A stretch of 64,000 nt of DNA from Silanimonas sp044377035 (GCF_044377035.1 NZ_JBILJW010000014.1:1-64000); one strand, 5' to 3'. Counted from the stretch's first letter, positions 42,929-54,450 are shown. Program-made: numbers and translations. The notes: generated from the letters alone by a model not told the origin.

Positions 42929-45541
42929 ATGAACTCCGCCCACCGCAAGCCGCTGCCCGGCACCCGCCTCGACTATTTCGACGCCCGCGAGGCCGTCGAT
43001 GCCATCCGTCCCGGGGCCTGGGCCACGCTGCCGTACACCGCGCGCGTGCACGCCGAAAACATTGTTCGCCGGGCGGACGCGGTGCGCGTTCCGGACTACC
43101 TGCGCCAATTCATCGAGCGCAAGCGCGACCTCGACTTCCCCTGGTTCCCGGCCCGCGTGGTCTGCCACGACATCCTCGGCCAGACGGCGCTCGTCGACCT
43201 CGCCGGCCTGCGCGATGCCATCGCCGATTTCGGCGGCGATCCGGCGCAGGTGAACCCGGTGGTGCCGGTGCAGCTGATCGTCGACCACTCGCTGGCCGTC
43301 GAGTGCGGTGGCTTCGATCCGAACGCGTTCGAGAAGAATCGGGCAATTGAAGATCGCCGCAACGAGGATCGCTTCCACTTCATCGACTGGACGAAGCGCG
43401 CGTTCAAGAACGTCGACGTGATCCCGCCGGGCAACGGGATCATGCATCAGATCAACCTCGAGAAGATGTCGCCGGTGATCGGTGTCGAGCAGGGCGTTGC
43501 GTATCCCGACACCTGCGTCGGCACCGACTCGCACACGCCGCATGTCGATGCGCTCGGCGTCATCGCCGTCGGCGTCGGCGGCCTCGAGGCCGAGAACGTG
43601 ATGCTCGGCCGCGCCTCGTGGATGCGCCTGCCGGACATCATCGCCGTCGAGCTGTCGGGCAAGCCGCAGCCGGGCATCACCGCCACCGACGTGGTGCTCT
43701 CGCTCACCGAGTTCCTGCGAAAGTCGAAGGTGGTCGGCGCCTACCTCGAGTTCCGCGGCGAAGGTGCCGCGGCGCTCACGCTGGGCGACCGCGCGACGAT
43801 CTCGAACATGGCGCCGGAGTACGGTGCGACGGCGGCGATGTTCTTCATCGACGGCAACACGCTCGACTACCTGCGCCTCACCGGCCGCACGGACGAGCAG
43901 GTGGCGCTGGTCGAGACCTATGCGAAGACGCTCGGCCTCTGGGCCGAAGACCTGCGCACGGCCGAGTACGAGCGCACGCTGCACTTCGACCTCTCGACCG
44001 TGGTGCGCACGATGGCCGGTCCTTCGAACCCGCATGCGCGCGTCGCGACGAGTGAGCTGGCCGCCAAAGGCATCGCGGGCAACCTCGCCGCTGCACGCGA
44101 GCAGGAGGCGCAGGGCCTGATGCCGGACGGCGCGGTGATCATCGCCGCGATCACCTCCTGCACCAACACATCGAACCCGCGCAATGTCATCGCCGCCGGC
44201 CTGCTGGCGAAGAAGGCGAACGCGCTGGGCCTCGTGCGCAAGCCCTGGGTGAAGACCTCGCTGGCGCCGGGCTCGAAGGCCGTGCAGCTCTATCTCGAAG
44301 AGGCCGGCCTGAAGGCCGAGCTCGAGGCGCTGGGCTTCGGCATCGTCGCCTTCGCCTGCACCACCTGCAACGGCATGAGCGGTGCGCTCGATCCGGCCAT
44401 CCAGAAGGAAGTCATCGAGCGCGACCTTTACGCGACGGCGGTGCTTTCGGGCAACCGCAACTTCGACGGCCGCATCCATCCCTACGCGAAGCAGGCCTTC
44501 CTCGCTTCGCCGCCGCTGGTGGTGGCCTATGCCATCGCCGGCACCGTGCGCTTCGACATCGAGAAGGACGCGTTGGGCCATCGCGCCGACGGCACGCCGA
44601 TCCTGCTGAAGGACCTGTGGCCGACGGATGCCGAGATCGACGCGGTGGTGAAGCAATCGGTGAAGCCGGAGCAGTACCGCAAGGTGTACGACCCGATGTT
44701 CCGCGTGGTGGTCGAGCACGGCGAGGCGGTGAAGCCGCTGTACGACTGGCGCGAGATGAGCACCTACATCCGCCGCCCGCCGTATTGGGAAGGCGCGCTG
44801 GCCAAGCCGCGCACGCTCTCGGGTCTGCGCCCGCTGGCGATCCTCGGCGACAACATCACCACCGATCATCTCTCGCCGTCGAACGCGATCCTGTTGAACA
44901 GCGCGGCCGGCGAGTACCTCGCGAAGATGGGCCTGCCGGAAGAGGACTTCAATTCCTACGCGACGCACCGCGGCGACCACCTGACGGCGCAGCGCGCGAC
45001 GTTCGCGAACCCGACCCTGCAGAACGAGATGGTCCGCGACGCCGAGGGCAAGGTGCGCAAGGGCTCGCTGGCCCGCGTCGAGCCCGAGGGCCAGACGCTG
45101 CGCATGTGGGAAGCCATCGAGACCTACATGGAGCGCGGCCAGCCGCTGATCATCATCGCCGGCGCCGACTACGGCCAGGGCAGCTCGCGCGACTGGGCAG
45201 CCAAGGGCGTGCGCCTCGCCGGCGTGGAGGCGATCGTGGCCGAAGGCTTCGAGCGCATCCACCGAACCAACCTGATCGGCATGGGCGTGCTGCCCTGCGA
45301 GTTCCTGCCCGGCACCACGCGCCTGACGCTGGGCCTCGACGGCACCGAAACCTTTGATGTCACCGGCGCGCGCACGCCGGGCGCCACGCTCACGCTGGTC
45401 GTGCATCGCAAGGACGGCAGCCGCGTGGAATGCCCGGTGCGCTGCCGCCTCGACACTGCCGAGGAAGTGGCGATCTACGAGGCCGGCGGCGTGCTGCAGC
45501 GCTTCGCGCAGGACTTCCTCGAAGCCACCAAGGCGGCCTGA
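42929..45541 (+). CDS. acnD: 2-methylcitrate dehydratase, Fe/S-dependent (AcnD)
   Basis: Aconitase-family enzyme of the methylcitrate cycle (propionate oxidation), 870 residues. Iron-sulfur ligands are Cys411 (ITSCTNTS) and Cys477/Cys480 (FACTTCNG). The family motifs VDHSLAVECGG, GTDSHTPHVDALGV and GADYGQGSSRDWAAKG are intact. It is assigned to AcnD and not AcnA because the next gene is prpF, whose product is needed only with AcnD, and because of the N-terminal type (KPLPGTRLDYFDAREAVDAI). prpB, prpC and prpR are not in the window. ATG 42929 follows a GATAAT-like hexamer by 36 bases. Confidence 0.93.
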   Translation: MNSAHRKPLPGTRLDYFDAREAVDAIRPGAWATLPYTARVHAENIVRRADAVRVPDYLRQFIERKRDLDFPWFPARVVCHDILGQTALVDLAGLRDAIADFGGDPAQVNPVVPVQLIVDHSLAVECGGFDPNAFEKNRAIEDRRNEDRFHFIDWTKRAFKNVDVIPPGNGIMHQINLEKMSPVIGVEQGVAYPDTCVGTDSHTPHVDALGVIAVGVGGLEAENVMLGRASWMRLPDIIAVELSGKPQPGITATDVVLSLTEFLRKSKVVGAYLEFRGEGAAALTLGDRATISNMAPEYGATAAMFFIDGNTLDYLRLTGRTDEQVALVETYAKTLGLWAEDLRTAEYERTLHFDLSTVVRTMAGPSNPHARVATSELAAKGIAGNLAAAREQEAQGLMPDGAVIIAAITSCTNTSNPRNVIAAGLLAKKANALGLVRKPWVKTSLAPGSKAVQLYLEEAGLKAELEALGFGIVAFACTTCNGMSGALDPAIQKEVIERDLYATAVLSGNRNFDGRIHPYAKQAFLASPPLVVAYAIAGTVRFDIEKDALGHRADGTPILLKDLWPTDAEIDAVVKQSVKPEQYRKVYDPMFRVVVEHGEAVKPLYDWREMSTYIRRPPYWEGALAKPRTLSGLRPLAILGDNITTDHLSPSNAILLNSAAGEYLAKMGLPEEDFNSYATHRGDHLTAQRATFANPTLQNEMVRDAEGKVRKGSLARVEPEGQTLRMWEAIETYMERGQPLIIIAGADYGQGSSRDWAAKGVRLAGVEAIVAEGFERIHRTNLIGMGVLPCEFLPGTTRLTLGLDGTETFDVTGARTPGATLTLVVHRKDGSRVECPVRCRLDTAEEVAIYEAGGVLQRFAQDFLEATKAA

Positions 45542-45543
45542 GC

Positions 45544-46740
45544 ATGCGCCCCGTTCGCCCGCAGGTCCGCATCCCCGCCACCTACATGCGCGGCGGCACG
45601 TCGAAGGGCGTGTTCTTCCGCCTCGCCGATCTTCCCGATGCCGCGCGCGTTCCTGGCCCGTCGCGCGATGCGCTGCTGCTGCGCGTGATCGGTTCGCCGG
45701 ATCCCTACGCCAAGCACACCGATGGCATGGGTGGTGCGACGTCGAGCACCAGCAAGTGCGTGATCATCGGCCCGGCCACGCAGGCTGGCCACGACGTCGA
45801 CTACCTCTACGGTCAGGTCAGCATCGACAGCGCCTTCGTCGACTGGAGCGGCAACTGCGGCAACCTCAGCAGCGCCGTCGGGCCCTTCGCGATCGCGAAT
45901 GGCTTCATCCCCGCCGACCGCGTTCCGCAGCACGGCGTCTGCACGGTGCGCATCTGGCAGAAGAACATCGGCAAAACGATCGTGGCCCACGTGCCGATCG
46001 CGAATGGCGAAGTGCAGGAAGACGGCGACTTCGAACTCGACGGCGTCACCTTCCCGAGTGCCGAGATCCCGCTGGAGTTCCTGGATCCGGTGGACGAGGG
46101 CGACGAGGGCGGTGCGATGTTCCCCACCGGGAATGTCGTCGACACGCTCGACGTGCCGGGCGTCGGCAGCTTGCAGGCCACGATGATCACTGCCGGCATC
46201 CCGACGGTGTTCGTGCGCGCGGCCGATATCGGCCTGACCGGCGCCGAGCTGCAGCCGGCGATCAACGAAAGCCGCGAGCGTCTCGCGCTTTTCGAAGCCA
46301 TCCGCACCGCCGGTGCGTTGCGCATGGGTCTGATCAAGAGCCCGGAAGAGGCCGTGAAGCGCCAGCACACGCCGAAGGTCGCCTTCGTCGCGGCGCCGGC
46401 CGATTACATCGCCTCCAGCGGCAAAGCCGTCAAGGCTGCAGACATCGATCTCGTTGCACGCGCGCTGTCCATGGGCAAGCTGCACCACGCGATGATGGGC
46501 ACGGCCTCGGTGGCGATCGCCACGGCCGCGGCCATCCCGGGCACGCTGGTGAACGAGGCCGCCGGTGGCGGCGCGCGTGAAGCGGTCAGCTTCGGCCACC
46601 CGAGCGGCACGATGCGCGTGGGCGCCGCGGCCGAGCAGGTGGACGGCCAGTGGGTCGTGCGCCGCGCGCTGATGAGCCGCAGCGCCCGCGTGCTGATGGA
46701 AGGCCACGTGCGCGTTCCTGCCGGCACGTCGGGCGACTGA
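45544..46740 (+). CDS. prpF: AcnD-accessory protein PrpF
   Basis: 398 residues of the DapF-like isomerase fold. IPATYMRGGTSKGVFFR is the PrpF hallmark; GMGGATSSTSKCVII, SGNCGNLSSAVGPFAI and SFGHPSGTMRVGA line the active cleft. PrpF isomerises cis/trans-2-methylaconitate made by AcnD, so that the aconitase can finish the step. Starts two bases after the acnD stop and is followed two bases later by the antiporter gene. Confidence 0.96.
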   Translation: MRPVRPQVRIPATYMRGGTSKGVFFRLADLPDAARVPGPSRDALLLRVIGSPDPYAKHTDGMGGATSSTSKCVIIGPATQAGHDVDYLYGQVSIDSAFVDWSGNCGNLSSAVGPFAIANGFIPADRVPQHGVCTVRIWQKNIGKTIVAHVPIANGEVQEDGDFELDGVTFPSAEIPLEFLDPVDEGDEGGAMFPTGNVVDTLDVPGVGSLQATMITAGIPTVFVRAADIGLTGAELQPAINESRERLALFEAIRTAGALRMGLIKSPEEAVKRQHTPKVAFVAAPADYIASSGKAVKAADIDLVARALSMGKLHHAMMGTASVAIATAAAIPGTLVNEAAGGGAREAVSFGHPSGTMRVGAAAEQVDGQWVVRRALMSRSARVLMEGHVRVPAGTSGD

Positions 46741-46742
46741 GG

Positions 46743-48308
46743 ATGCTGGAAGCCCTCGGCATCGGCGCGGCGCTGCTGTTCGGCCTGGTGGCCCGCGCCG
46801 TCGGCCTTCCGCCGCTGGTGGGCTTCCTCGCCGCGGGCTTCGCCCTCCATGCCGTAGATGCGCGTTGGGACGTCATCAGCGAGGCCGGCATCGCCACGGT
46901 CGGGCATATCGCGCATCTCGGCGTGCTGCTGCTCCTGTTCACCGTCGGACTGAAGCTGAAACCCGGGCAGATCGCGCAGCCTGCGGTGTTCCTCGGTGGG
47001 CTGGCGCACGGCGCGATCGTGGTGGCGGTGTTCGCGCCGCTGCTGGTGCTGTTGGCCGGAGTGGGCGGCAAGGAGGCGCTCCTCGTGGCGATCGCGCTGT
47101 CGTTCTCCAGCACGGTGCTTGCGGCGAAGATGCTTGAGGGAAAGCGCGAACTCTCGGCGTTCTATGCACGGATCGCGATTGGCATCCTGATCGTCCAGGA
47201 CCTCATCGCGCTCGCCGCACTGGCCCTGTGGGGCGGCAAGACGCCGTCGGCCTGGGCCCTGCTGCTGCTTGGACTGCCGTTGCTTCGCCCGCTGCTGTAC
47301 CGGTTGCTCGACCGCTGTGGCCACGACGAGCTGCTCGTGCTCGCCGGCCTCGGGCTCGCCGTGGTGTTCGGTGGCATGGGTTTCGCCGCGCTCGGCCTGT
47401 CGGGCGAGCTCGGTGCGCTGGTGGTGGGCGTGCTGGTCGGTGGCCACGCGCGGGCGCGCGAGCTCGGCCACGACCTCTGGGCGATGAAGGAGGTCTTCCT
47501 CGTTGCGTTCTTCCTGTGGATCGGCCTCGCGGGCTTGCCGACGGGCCACGATTGGCTCGTCGCCGCACTGCTGCTGTTGGCGCTGCCCTTGAAGACGCTG
47601 CTGTTCTTTTTCCTTCTGCTGGCGTTCCGCCTGCGCGCGCGCAATGCCTTTCTCGCCGCGCTCTCGCTCTCGGCCTACAGCGAGTTCGGCCTGATCGTCG
47701 CGGCGGGCGTCGCCGGCCTTGAAGACTGGCTGACGCCATTGGCCCTGGCCGTGGCCTTGTCCTTCGCCATCGCCGCGCCCTTGAATCGCCATGCGCAGCG
47801 TCTGTACGACCGCCTGGAACCGTGGCTGGTGCGCTTCCAGCGCCACACACGCCATCCCGACGAGATCGCCCCGGGCCTCGGGCACGCCGAAGCCTTGGTG
47901 TTTGGCATGGGCCGCACCGGCACGGCGGCCTACGATCGTCTGCGCGATGCGATGGGCGGGGTGGTCGGGCTGGATGCCGACCCGTTCCGCATCCGCGAGC
48001 ACCAGGAGGCCGGGCGCGACGTGGTGATGGTGGATGCCGAGGACGCCGACGTCTGGCGAATCGCCGACCTGGCCTCGCTGCGCGTCGCCGTGCTGGCGAT
48101 GGACGCCATCGACGCCAAGCGCGCGGCCGCACGGCACCTGCGGGCGCGCGGGTTCCGCGGCCCGATCGTCGCCCATGCGCTCTACGCCGACCACGTGGCC
48201 CTGCTGCGTGCCGATGGCGCGGACGAGGCGCACCTCACCCTGCATGAAGCCGGTCGCCATCTCGGCGAACAGGCCTTGCATCGTCTCGGTGGACACACCA
48301 AGGCTTGA
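46743..48308 (+). CDS. Kef-type K+/H+ antiporter with a C-terminal TrkA-N domain
   Basis: 521 residues. Twelve or so membrane helices of the CPA2 fold (GFLAAGFALHAVDARW, LLLFTVGLKLKPGQI, LSFSSTVLAAKMLE, RIAIGILIVQDLIALAAL) are followed from about 390 by a Rossmann TrkA-N domain (LVFGMGRTGTAAYDRLRDAMGGVVGLDADPFRI). It resembles KefB/YbaL-type potassium efflux. It is tightly packed after prpF, so it probably shares the acnD transcript, an unusual pairing. The C-terminal nucleotide domain would respond to NAD(H) or glutathione adducts. Confidence 0.92.
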   Translation: MLEALGIGAALLFGLVARAVGLPPLVGFLAAGFALHAVDARWDVISEAGIATVGHIAHLGVLLLLFTVGLKLKPGQIAQPAVFLGGLAHGAIVVAVFAPLLVLLAGVGGKEALLVAIALSFSSTVLAAKMLEGKRELSAFYARIAIGILIVQDLIALAALALWGGKTPSAWALLLLGLPLLRPLLYRLLDRCGHDELLVLAGLGLAVVFGGMGFAALGLSGELGALVVGVLVGGHARARELGHDLWAMKEVFLVAFFLWIGLAGLPTGHDWLVAALLLLALPLKTLLFFFLLLAFRLRARNAFLAALSLSAYSEFGLIVAAGVAGLEDWLTPLALAVALSFAIAAPLNRHAQRLYDRLEPWLVRFQRHTRHPDEIAPGLGHAEALVFGMGRTGTAAYDRLRDAMGGVVGLDADPFRIREHQEAGRDVVMVDAEDADVWRIADLASLRVAVLAMDAIDAKRAAARHLRARGFRGPIVAHALYADHVALLRADGADEAHLTLHEAGRHLGEQALHRLGGHTKA

Positions 48309-48361
48309 GGCTTCTCTCACCGCTGTGGCATGGTGAGCCCATTGAATTTGGAGCCCGTACG

Positions 48362-48910
48362 GTGATCGATCCGGACGGTTACCGCCCCAATGTCGGCATC
48401 ATCCTGATGCGCGACGACGGCCGCCTGTTTTGGGCCCGTCGCGTGCATCGCGACGGCTGGCAATTCCCCCAGGGCGGAATGAACAGCGACGAGACGCCGC
48501 TCGAGGCGATGTACCGCGAGCTGCAGGAAGAGACCGGCCTGCTCCCCGAGCACGTCGAGCTCCTGCATTCCACGCCCGGCTGGCTGCGTTACCGCCTGCC
48601 GTCGCGCTGCGTGCGTCAGGGCGAGAAGCCGCGCTGCATCGGCCAGAAGCAGGTGTGGTTCCTGCTGCGGCTCGTGGCCTGCGAATCCCATGTGCGCCTC
48701 GACGCCAACGAGAAGCCCGAGTTCGACCGATTCCGTTGGGTCGACTACTGGTACCCGCTGGAGCACGTCGTGCACTTCAAGCGCGACGTCTACACCCGGG
48801 CGCTGTGCCACGTGGCCCCAGCGGCCCGCGGACTGGCCGGCACCGAGGCGGTGCCGGAGCCGGCTTTCCCGGCACCGCTGGCCGAAGCGCGGAGCCGCCG
48901 CCAGGCCTGA
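48362..48910 (+). CDS. rppH: RNA 5'-pyrophosphohydrolase RppH
   Basis: Nudix enzyme that removes pyrophosphate from mRNA 5' ends and so starts RNase E decay. 182 residues. The N-terminus IDPDGYRPNVGIILM and the Nudix box GGMNSDETPLEAMYRELQEETGL are of the RppH type, as is YWYPLEHVVHFKRDVY. GTG 48362 is taken as start: it matches the E. coli N-terminus and has GGAG nine bases before it. A further 19 in-frame residues to TTG 48305 have no counterpart. Confidence 0.94.
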   Translation: MIDPDGYRPNVGIILMRDDGRLFWARRVHRDGWQFPQGGMNSDETPLEAMYRELQEETGLLPEHVELLHSTPGWLRYRLPSRCVRQGEKPRCIGQKQVWFLLRLVACESHVRLDANEKPEFDRFRWVDYWYPLEHVVHFKRDVYTRALCHVAPAARGLAGTEAVPEPAFPAPLAEARSRRQA

Positions 48911-48966
48911 GCCTTCACGCCGTCGACCCGTGGCTGAACCCGGCATCTGTCGGCCGCCCCCGGCCC

Positions 48967-48995
48967 TTGACAGTCCCCTGCTTGCGGCTTGTAAT
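48967..48995 (+). promoter_or_regulatory. Strong sigma-70 promoter of bfd
   Basis: TTGACA (48967-48972), exactly 17 bases, then TGTAAT (48990-48995). This is the best -35/-10 pair in the window. Start site about 49002, 15 bases before the bfd ATG. Confidence 0.8.
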
Positions 48996-49013
48996 GCGAA
49001 CTGTTCGTATTAC
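48991..49013. promoter_or_regulatory. Fur-box-like palindrome on the bfd promoter
   Basis: Ten-base arms GTAATGCGAA and TTCGTATTAC around a CTG centre; nine of ten arm positions pair. The core AATGCGAA...TTCGTATT resembles the AATGnGAAT-type half-sites of gammaproteobacterial Fur boxes. It covers the -10 and the start site, as a repressor site should, and bfd is a known Fur-repressed gene in other species. Confidence 0.65.
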
Positions 49014-49016
49014 TGG

Positions 49017-49217
49017 ATGCAAGCCGTGTACGTCTGCGTCTGCAACGGAGTCACCGATCGCGATATCCAGCGGGCCGTCGACGAGGGCTGCGACAGCCTC
49101 GACGCGCTCGCCGCGCGCACGGGTTGCGGCAGCACCTGCGGCTGCTGCCGCGAGTACGCGGAAGAAGCGATCCTCCAGGCCAAGTCGATGAGCCTCGGCC
49201 TGCCCATCGCCGCCTGA
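49017..49217 (+). CDS. bfd: Bacterioferritin-associated ferredoxin
   Basis: 66-residue [2Fe-2S] protein that delivers electrons to bacterioferritin to free stored iron. Four cluster cysteines are visible: VCVCNG near the start and TCGCC in CGSTCGCCREYAEE (C-x2-C). One more Cys (GCGS) precedes them and one sits within the CGCC. ATG 49017 lies 15 bases after the predicted start site. The bacterioferritin gene follows at 127 bases. Confidence 0.93.
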   Translation: MQAVYVCVCNGVTDRDIQRAVDEGCDSLDALAARTGCGSTCGCCREYAEEAILQAKSMSLGLPIAA

Positions 49218-49344
49218 GGCGTCGTCGCGGCGTCCCCCCGATCCGGTCTTCACTTCGCGTCCATATCGCGCAGCGATTCGCGTTTACGCGTGCGCGGAGG
49301 CGCGGCGCTAGGCTTCGCGCACCACGCGCCAAGGAGCAGCCGAC

Positions 49345-49818
49345 ATGAAGGGCGACCCGCAGGTCATCCAGCACCTCAACAAGGTGCTCTACAACGAACT
49401 CACCGCGATCAACCAGTATTTCCTGCATGCCCGCATGCTGAAGAACTGGGGCTTCAAGGAACTCGGCGAGCACGAGTACCACGAGTCGATCGACGAGATG
49501 AAGCACGCCGATTGGGTCATCGAGCGCGTCCTCTTCCTCGAGGGCCTGCCTAACCTGCAGAACCTCGGCAAGATCATGATCGGCGAGACGCCGAAGGAAG
49601 TCTTCGAGTGCGACCTCAAGCTCGAGATGATCGCCATCCCCGACCTGAAGGCCGCCGTCGCGCATGCGGAATCGGTGGGTGACTACGTCAGCCGCGACCT
49701 GTTCGCGAAGATCCTTGCGTCCGAGGAGGAGCACGTCGACTGGCTGGAAACGCAGCTCGACCTGATCAAGCGCCTCGGCGAGGGCCCTTACCTGCAGACG
49801 ACGATGTCGAAGGACTGA
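49345..49818 (+). CDS. bfr: Bacterioferritin
   Basis: Iron-storage cage protein with haem between subunits, 157 residues. Four-helix bundle with MKGDPQVIQHLNKVLYNELTAINQYFLHARM, the ferroxidase ligands in EYHESIDEMKHADWVIERVLFLEG, and EEEHVDWLETQLDLI; the Met of DEMKHAD is the haem ligand. AAGGAG ribosome site ten bases before the ATG. It probably has its own promoter within the 127-base gap after bfd (none assigned with confidence). Confidence 0.97.
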   Translation: MKGDPQVIQHLNKVLYNELTAINQYFLHARMLKNWGFKELGEHEYHESIDEMKHADWVIERVLFLEGLPNLQNLGKIMIGETPKEVFECDLKLEMIAIPDLKAAVAHAESVGDYVSRDLFAKILASEEEHVDWLETQLDLIKRLGEGPYLQTTMSKD

Positions 49819-49846
49819 GCGCCGCGTTTCATCGCGACGCGACAGC

Positions 49847-49876
49847 AACGGCCGGGGAAACCCGGCCGTTCGCGTT
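49847..49876. terminator. Hairpin terminator between bfr and the hybrid kinase
   Basis: AACGGCCGGG, a GAAA tetraloop and CCCGGCCGTT, then CGCGTTTC. A perfect 10-bp stem between converging genes; same style as at 7363 and 18894. Confidence 0.7.
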
Positions 49877-52348
<2,472 letters not shown>

Positions 52349-52349
52349 G

Positions 52350-54404
52350 TCAGAGGATCGCCTGATTGAAGTCGAAGTCGAGGGCGTCGGCGGCCTGCTG
52401 GACGAGGTTGCCCTGCACGAAGTCGACGCCGCTCATCCACAGCGTGGCGGCGGCCTGCGGGTCTTCGACGCCGTGGCCGATCACCTCGAGGCTGCGCCGG
52501 TGCGCGCGGTCGATGATGACCTTCAACTCGTCGCGGACGGCCGACGACAGCGCGCCGGTGGAGTACTTGCCGGCGAGCTTGATCAGCGAGAGCGGCAGCT
52601 GCTCCATCGTCGATTCGACCTCCGGGCCCGGCTCGAACTGCGACAGGCAGAACTGCACGCCGTCCGCCACCATCGCCGAGCAGAACTCACGCAGCGTGCC
52701 GGTGTGCACGCTGGCGTCGGAAAGCCGCATCTCGAGCACCAGCGAGGCGCCCGGCACGTCGAGGGCGCGCAATTCGTTGCGCAGCCATTCGGCATGGCCG
52801 CCATGCGCGAGCGTGTAGGGCGACTGGGTGACGAACAGCGTCATCGCCGCGCCGCGCTCGCGCGCCTTGGCGATCTTCGCGATCGATTCGCGCAGCACCC
52901 AGCGGTCGATCTCGACGATGAAGCCGGAACGCTCGGCGGCCGGGATCACCTCGGCGGCGGTCATGCGCTTGCCGCTGCTGGTGTCGAGGCGCAGCAGGGA
53001 CTGGTAGCGGCTGTCCTCGCCGCCGGCGACCGCGACGATCGGCTGGTAGAGCAGCGACAGGCGGCCATCGGTCATGGCTTTGCGCATGTCGTCGATCAGG
53101 GCCTTCTGGCGCTGCGCCTCTTCGGCGGCCAGCGGGCGGTAGAGGTCGATGCGGTCGGCACGCTTGCGCGCGTTGTGCGCGGTCTTCTCGACGGCGTTGA
53201 GCAGGGCGCCCGCGTCGGTGAATTCTTCCGCCAGCGGGGCGACGCCGGCGACGGCCGGGGTGATGACGCTCTGGTCGCCGAGGCGGAACTCGTGCGCGAC
53301 CAGCGCCTCGCGCAGCTGCACGCCGAGCATCAGCAGCTCGTCGGGGTCGAGGCTTGCGTCGAGCACGAGGAATCCGCCGTCCGCGAAGCGGCACAGCATG
53401 CGTTCGCCGGCCAGCGGCTTGAGCAGGTCGAGGGCTTCGACGTGCAGGCGCTCGAACTGGCCGAGGCCAAGCCGCTCGCGCAGCTTGGCGATCGTCTCCA
53501 TCTCGAGGAACACCACGCCGCCGCGCGCCCTGCCTTCGGTGATGAGCTGGTCGATGCGGGCCATCATGCGGCCGCGTTCGACGATGCCGCTGTCGACGCT
53601 GCTGGCCACCGCCGCGCCGCCATCGGATTCGCGGTCGCGGATCTGCTGCACATCGCGGTAGCGGCGGATGCGGCCCTGCACGCTCGCGATCAGGTGCTTC
53701 GGGCGGATCGGCTTGGCCAGGAAGTCGTCGCCGCCGGCATCGATCGCGTTGAAGCGCACTTCCTCGTCCTGTTCGCCGGTGAGGAAGACGATCGGCGTAT
53801 GCGCGAACGCCTCGCGCTCGCGGATCAAGGCGGTGAGCTCGATGCCGTTCGCCACCGGCATGTGGAAGTCCATCAGGATCAGGTCGGGCTCGAAGGTGTC
53901 GAGCGTCGGCAGCACGTCGAGCGCGTCGAGGACGATGCGTGTGTCCATGCCGGCGTTGCGCAGCACGCCTTCGGCGAACAGGGCCTGGGCGCGGTCGTCC
54001 TCGACGATCAGCACGCGGTAGACCGGCTCGCCCGTGCTGAACAGGTCGCGCAGGCGGTTGGCCACGTCGATACCACCGTGCGGCCGGACCAGCACCGCGT
54101 CCATGCCGGCGCGGCGGGCCGAGAGCCGCGCCATCACGTCGTCGGTGTCGGTGATCAGCGCCATGCGGATCGGCTGGTTGGCGCGCATGCGGATCGGCTT
54201 CATCGCGTTGCCGATGCGCTCGATCGAGGCCGCATGCATGCGGTCGACGAGCACCACGTCCGCGGGCAGCGCCCCCATCAGTTCGACGAGCTCGTCGATA
54301 TCCGACAGCGCGTCGACCTCGAACTGGCGGGAGCGCAGCTGCTCGGCCAGGGTCTCGGCCTCGCGGCTTTCGTCGGACAGGAGGTAAAGCCGCAGTGCGG
54401 TCAT
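52350..54404 (-). CDS. Two-receiver protein with degenerate GGDEF and EAL domains
   Basis: 684 residues from ATG 54404. First receiver-like domain (1-125) lacks a full acidic pocket; the second (about 130-250) is complete (LIVEDDRAQ, phospho-Asp in LILMDFHMPVANG, AKPIRPK). A GGDEF-like region without the GGDEF motif follows (about 290-425), then an EAL fold (LLYQPIVAVAGG) whose EAL motif is QSL (YQSLLRLD). It is therefore probably not a c-di-GMP phosphodiesterase but may bind the nucleotide, as FimX does. The frame stays open upstream to 54959; a promoter-like TACACT 34 bases before 54404 supports the shorter form. Coupled to the downstream hybrid kinase. Confidence 0.8.
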   Translation of the reverse strand: MTALRLYLLSDESREAETLAEQLRSRQFEVDALSDIDELVELMGALPADVVLVDRMHAASIERIGNAMKPIRMRANQPIRMALITDTDDVMARLSARRAGMDAVLVRPHGGIDVANRLRDLFSTGEPVYRVLIVEDDRAQALFAEGVLRNAGMDTRIVLDALDVLPTLDTFEPDLILMDFHMPVANGIELTALIREREAFAHTPIVFLTGEQDEEVRFNAIDAGGDDFLAKPIRPKHLIASVQGRIRRYRDVQQIRDRESDGGAAVASSVDSGIVERGRMMARIDQLITEGRARGGVVFLEMETIAKLRERLGLGQFERLHVEALDLLKPLAGERMLCRFADGGFLVLDASLDPDELLMLGVQLREALVAHEFRLGDQSVITPAVAGVAPLAEEFTDAGALLNAVEKTAHNARKRADRIDLYRPLAAEEAQRQKALIDDMRKAMTDGRLSLLYQPIVAVAGGEDSRYQSLLRLDTSSGKRMTAAEVIPAAERSGFIVEIDRWVLRESIAKIAKARERGAAMTLFVTQSPYTLAHGGHAEWLRNELRALDVPGASLVLEMRLSDASVHTGTLREFCSAMVADGVQFCLSQFEPGPEVESTMEQLPLSLIKLAGKYSTGALSSAVRDELKVIIDRAHRRSLEVIGHGVEDPQAAATLWMSGVDFVQGNLVQQAADALDFDFNQAIL

Positions 54405-54438
54405 GGGCAGCGATCCATTGCCAAAACGAGGATTTTCG

Positions 54439-54444
54439 AGTGTA
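54439..54444 (-). promoter_or_regulatory. Candidate -10 element before the EAL gene
   Basis: Minus-strand TACACT within a locally AT-rich stretch (CGAAAATCC, CGTTTTGG), 34 bases before ATG 54404. The same hexamer and distance occur before glmS. No clear -35. Confidence 0.35.
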
Positions 54445-54450
54445 GACGCG

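Noticed and set aside
42833..45406. Open frame of 857 codons antisense to acnD
   Set aside because: acnD is beyond doubt from its Fe-S and active-site motifs; the antisense product is low-complexity H/R/D-rich.
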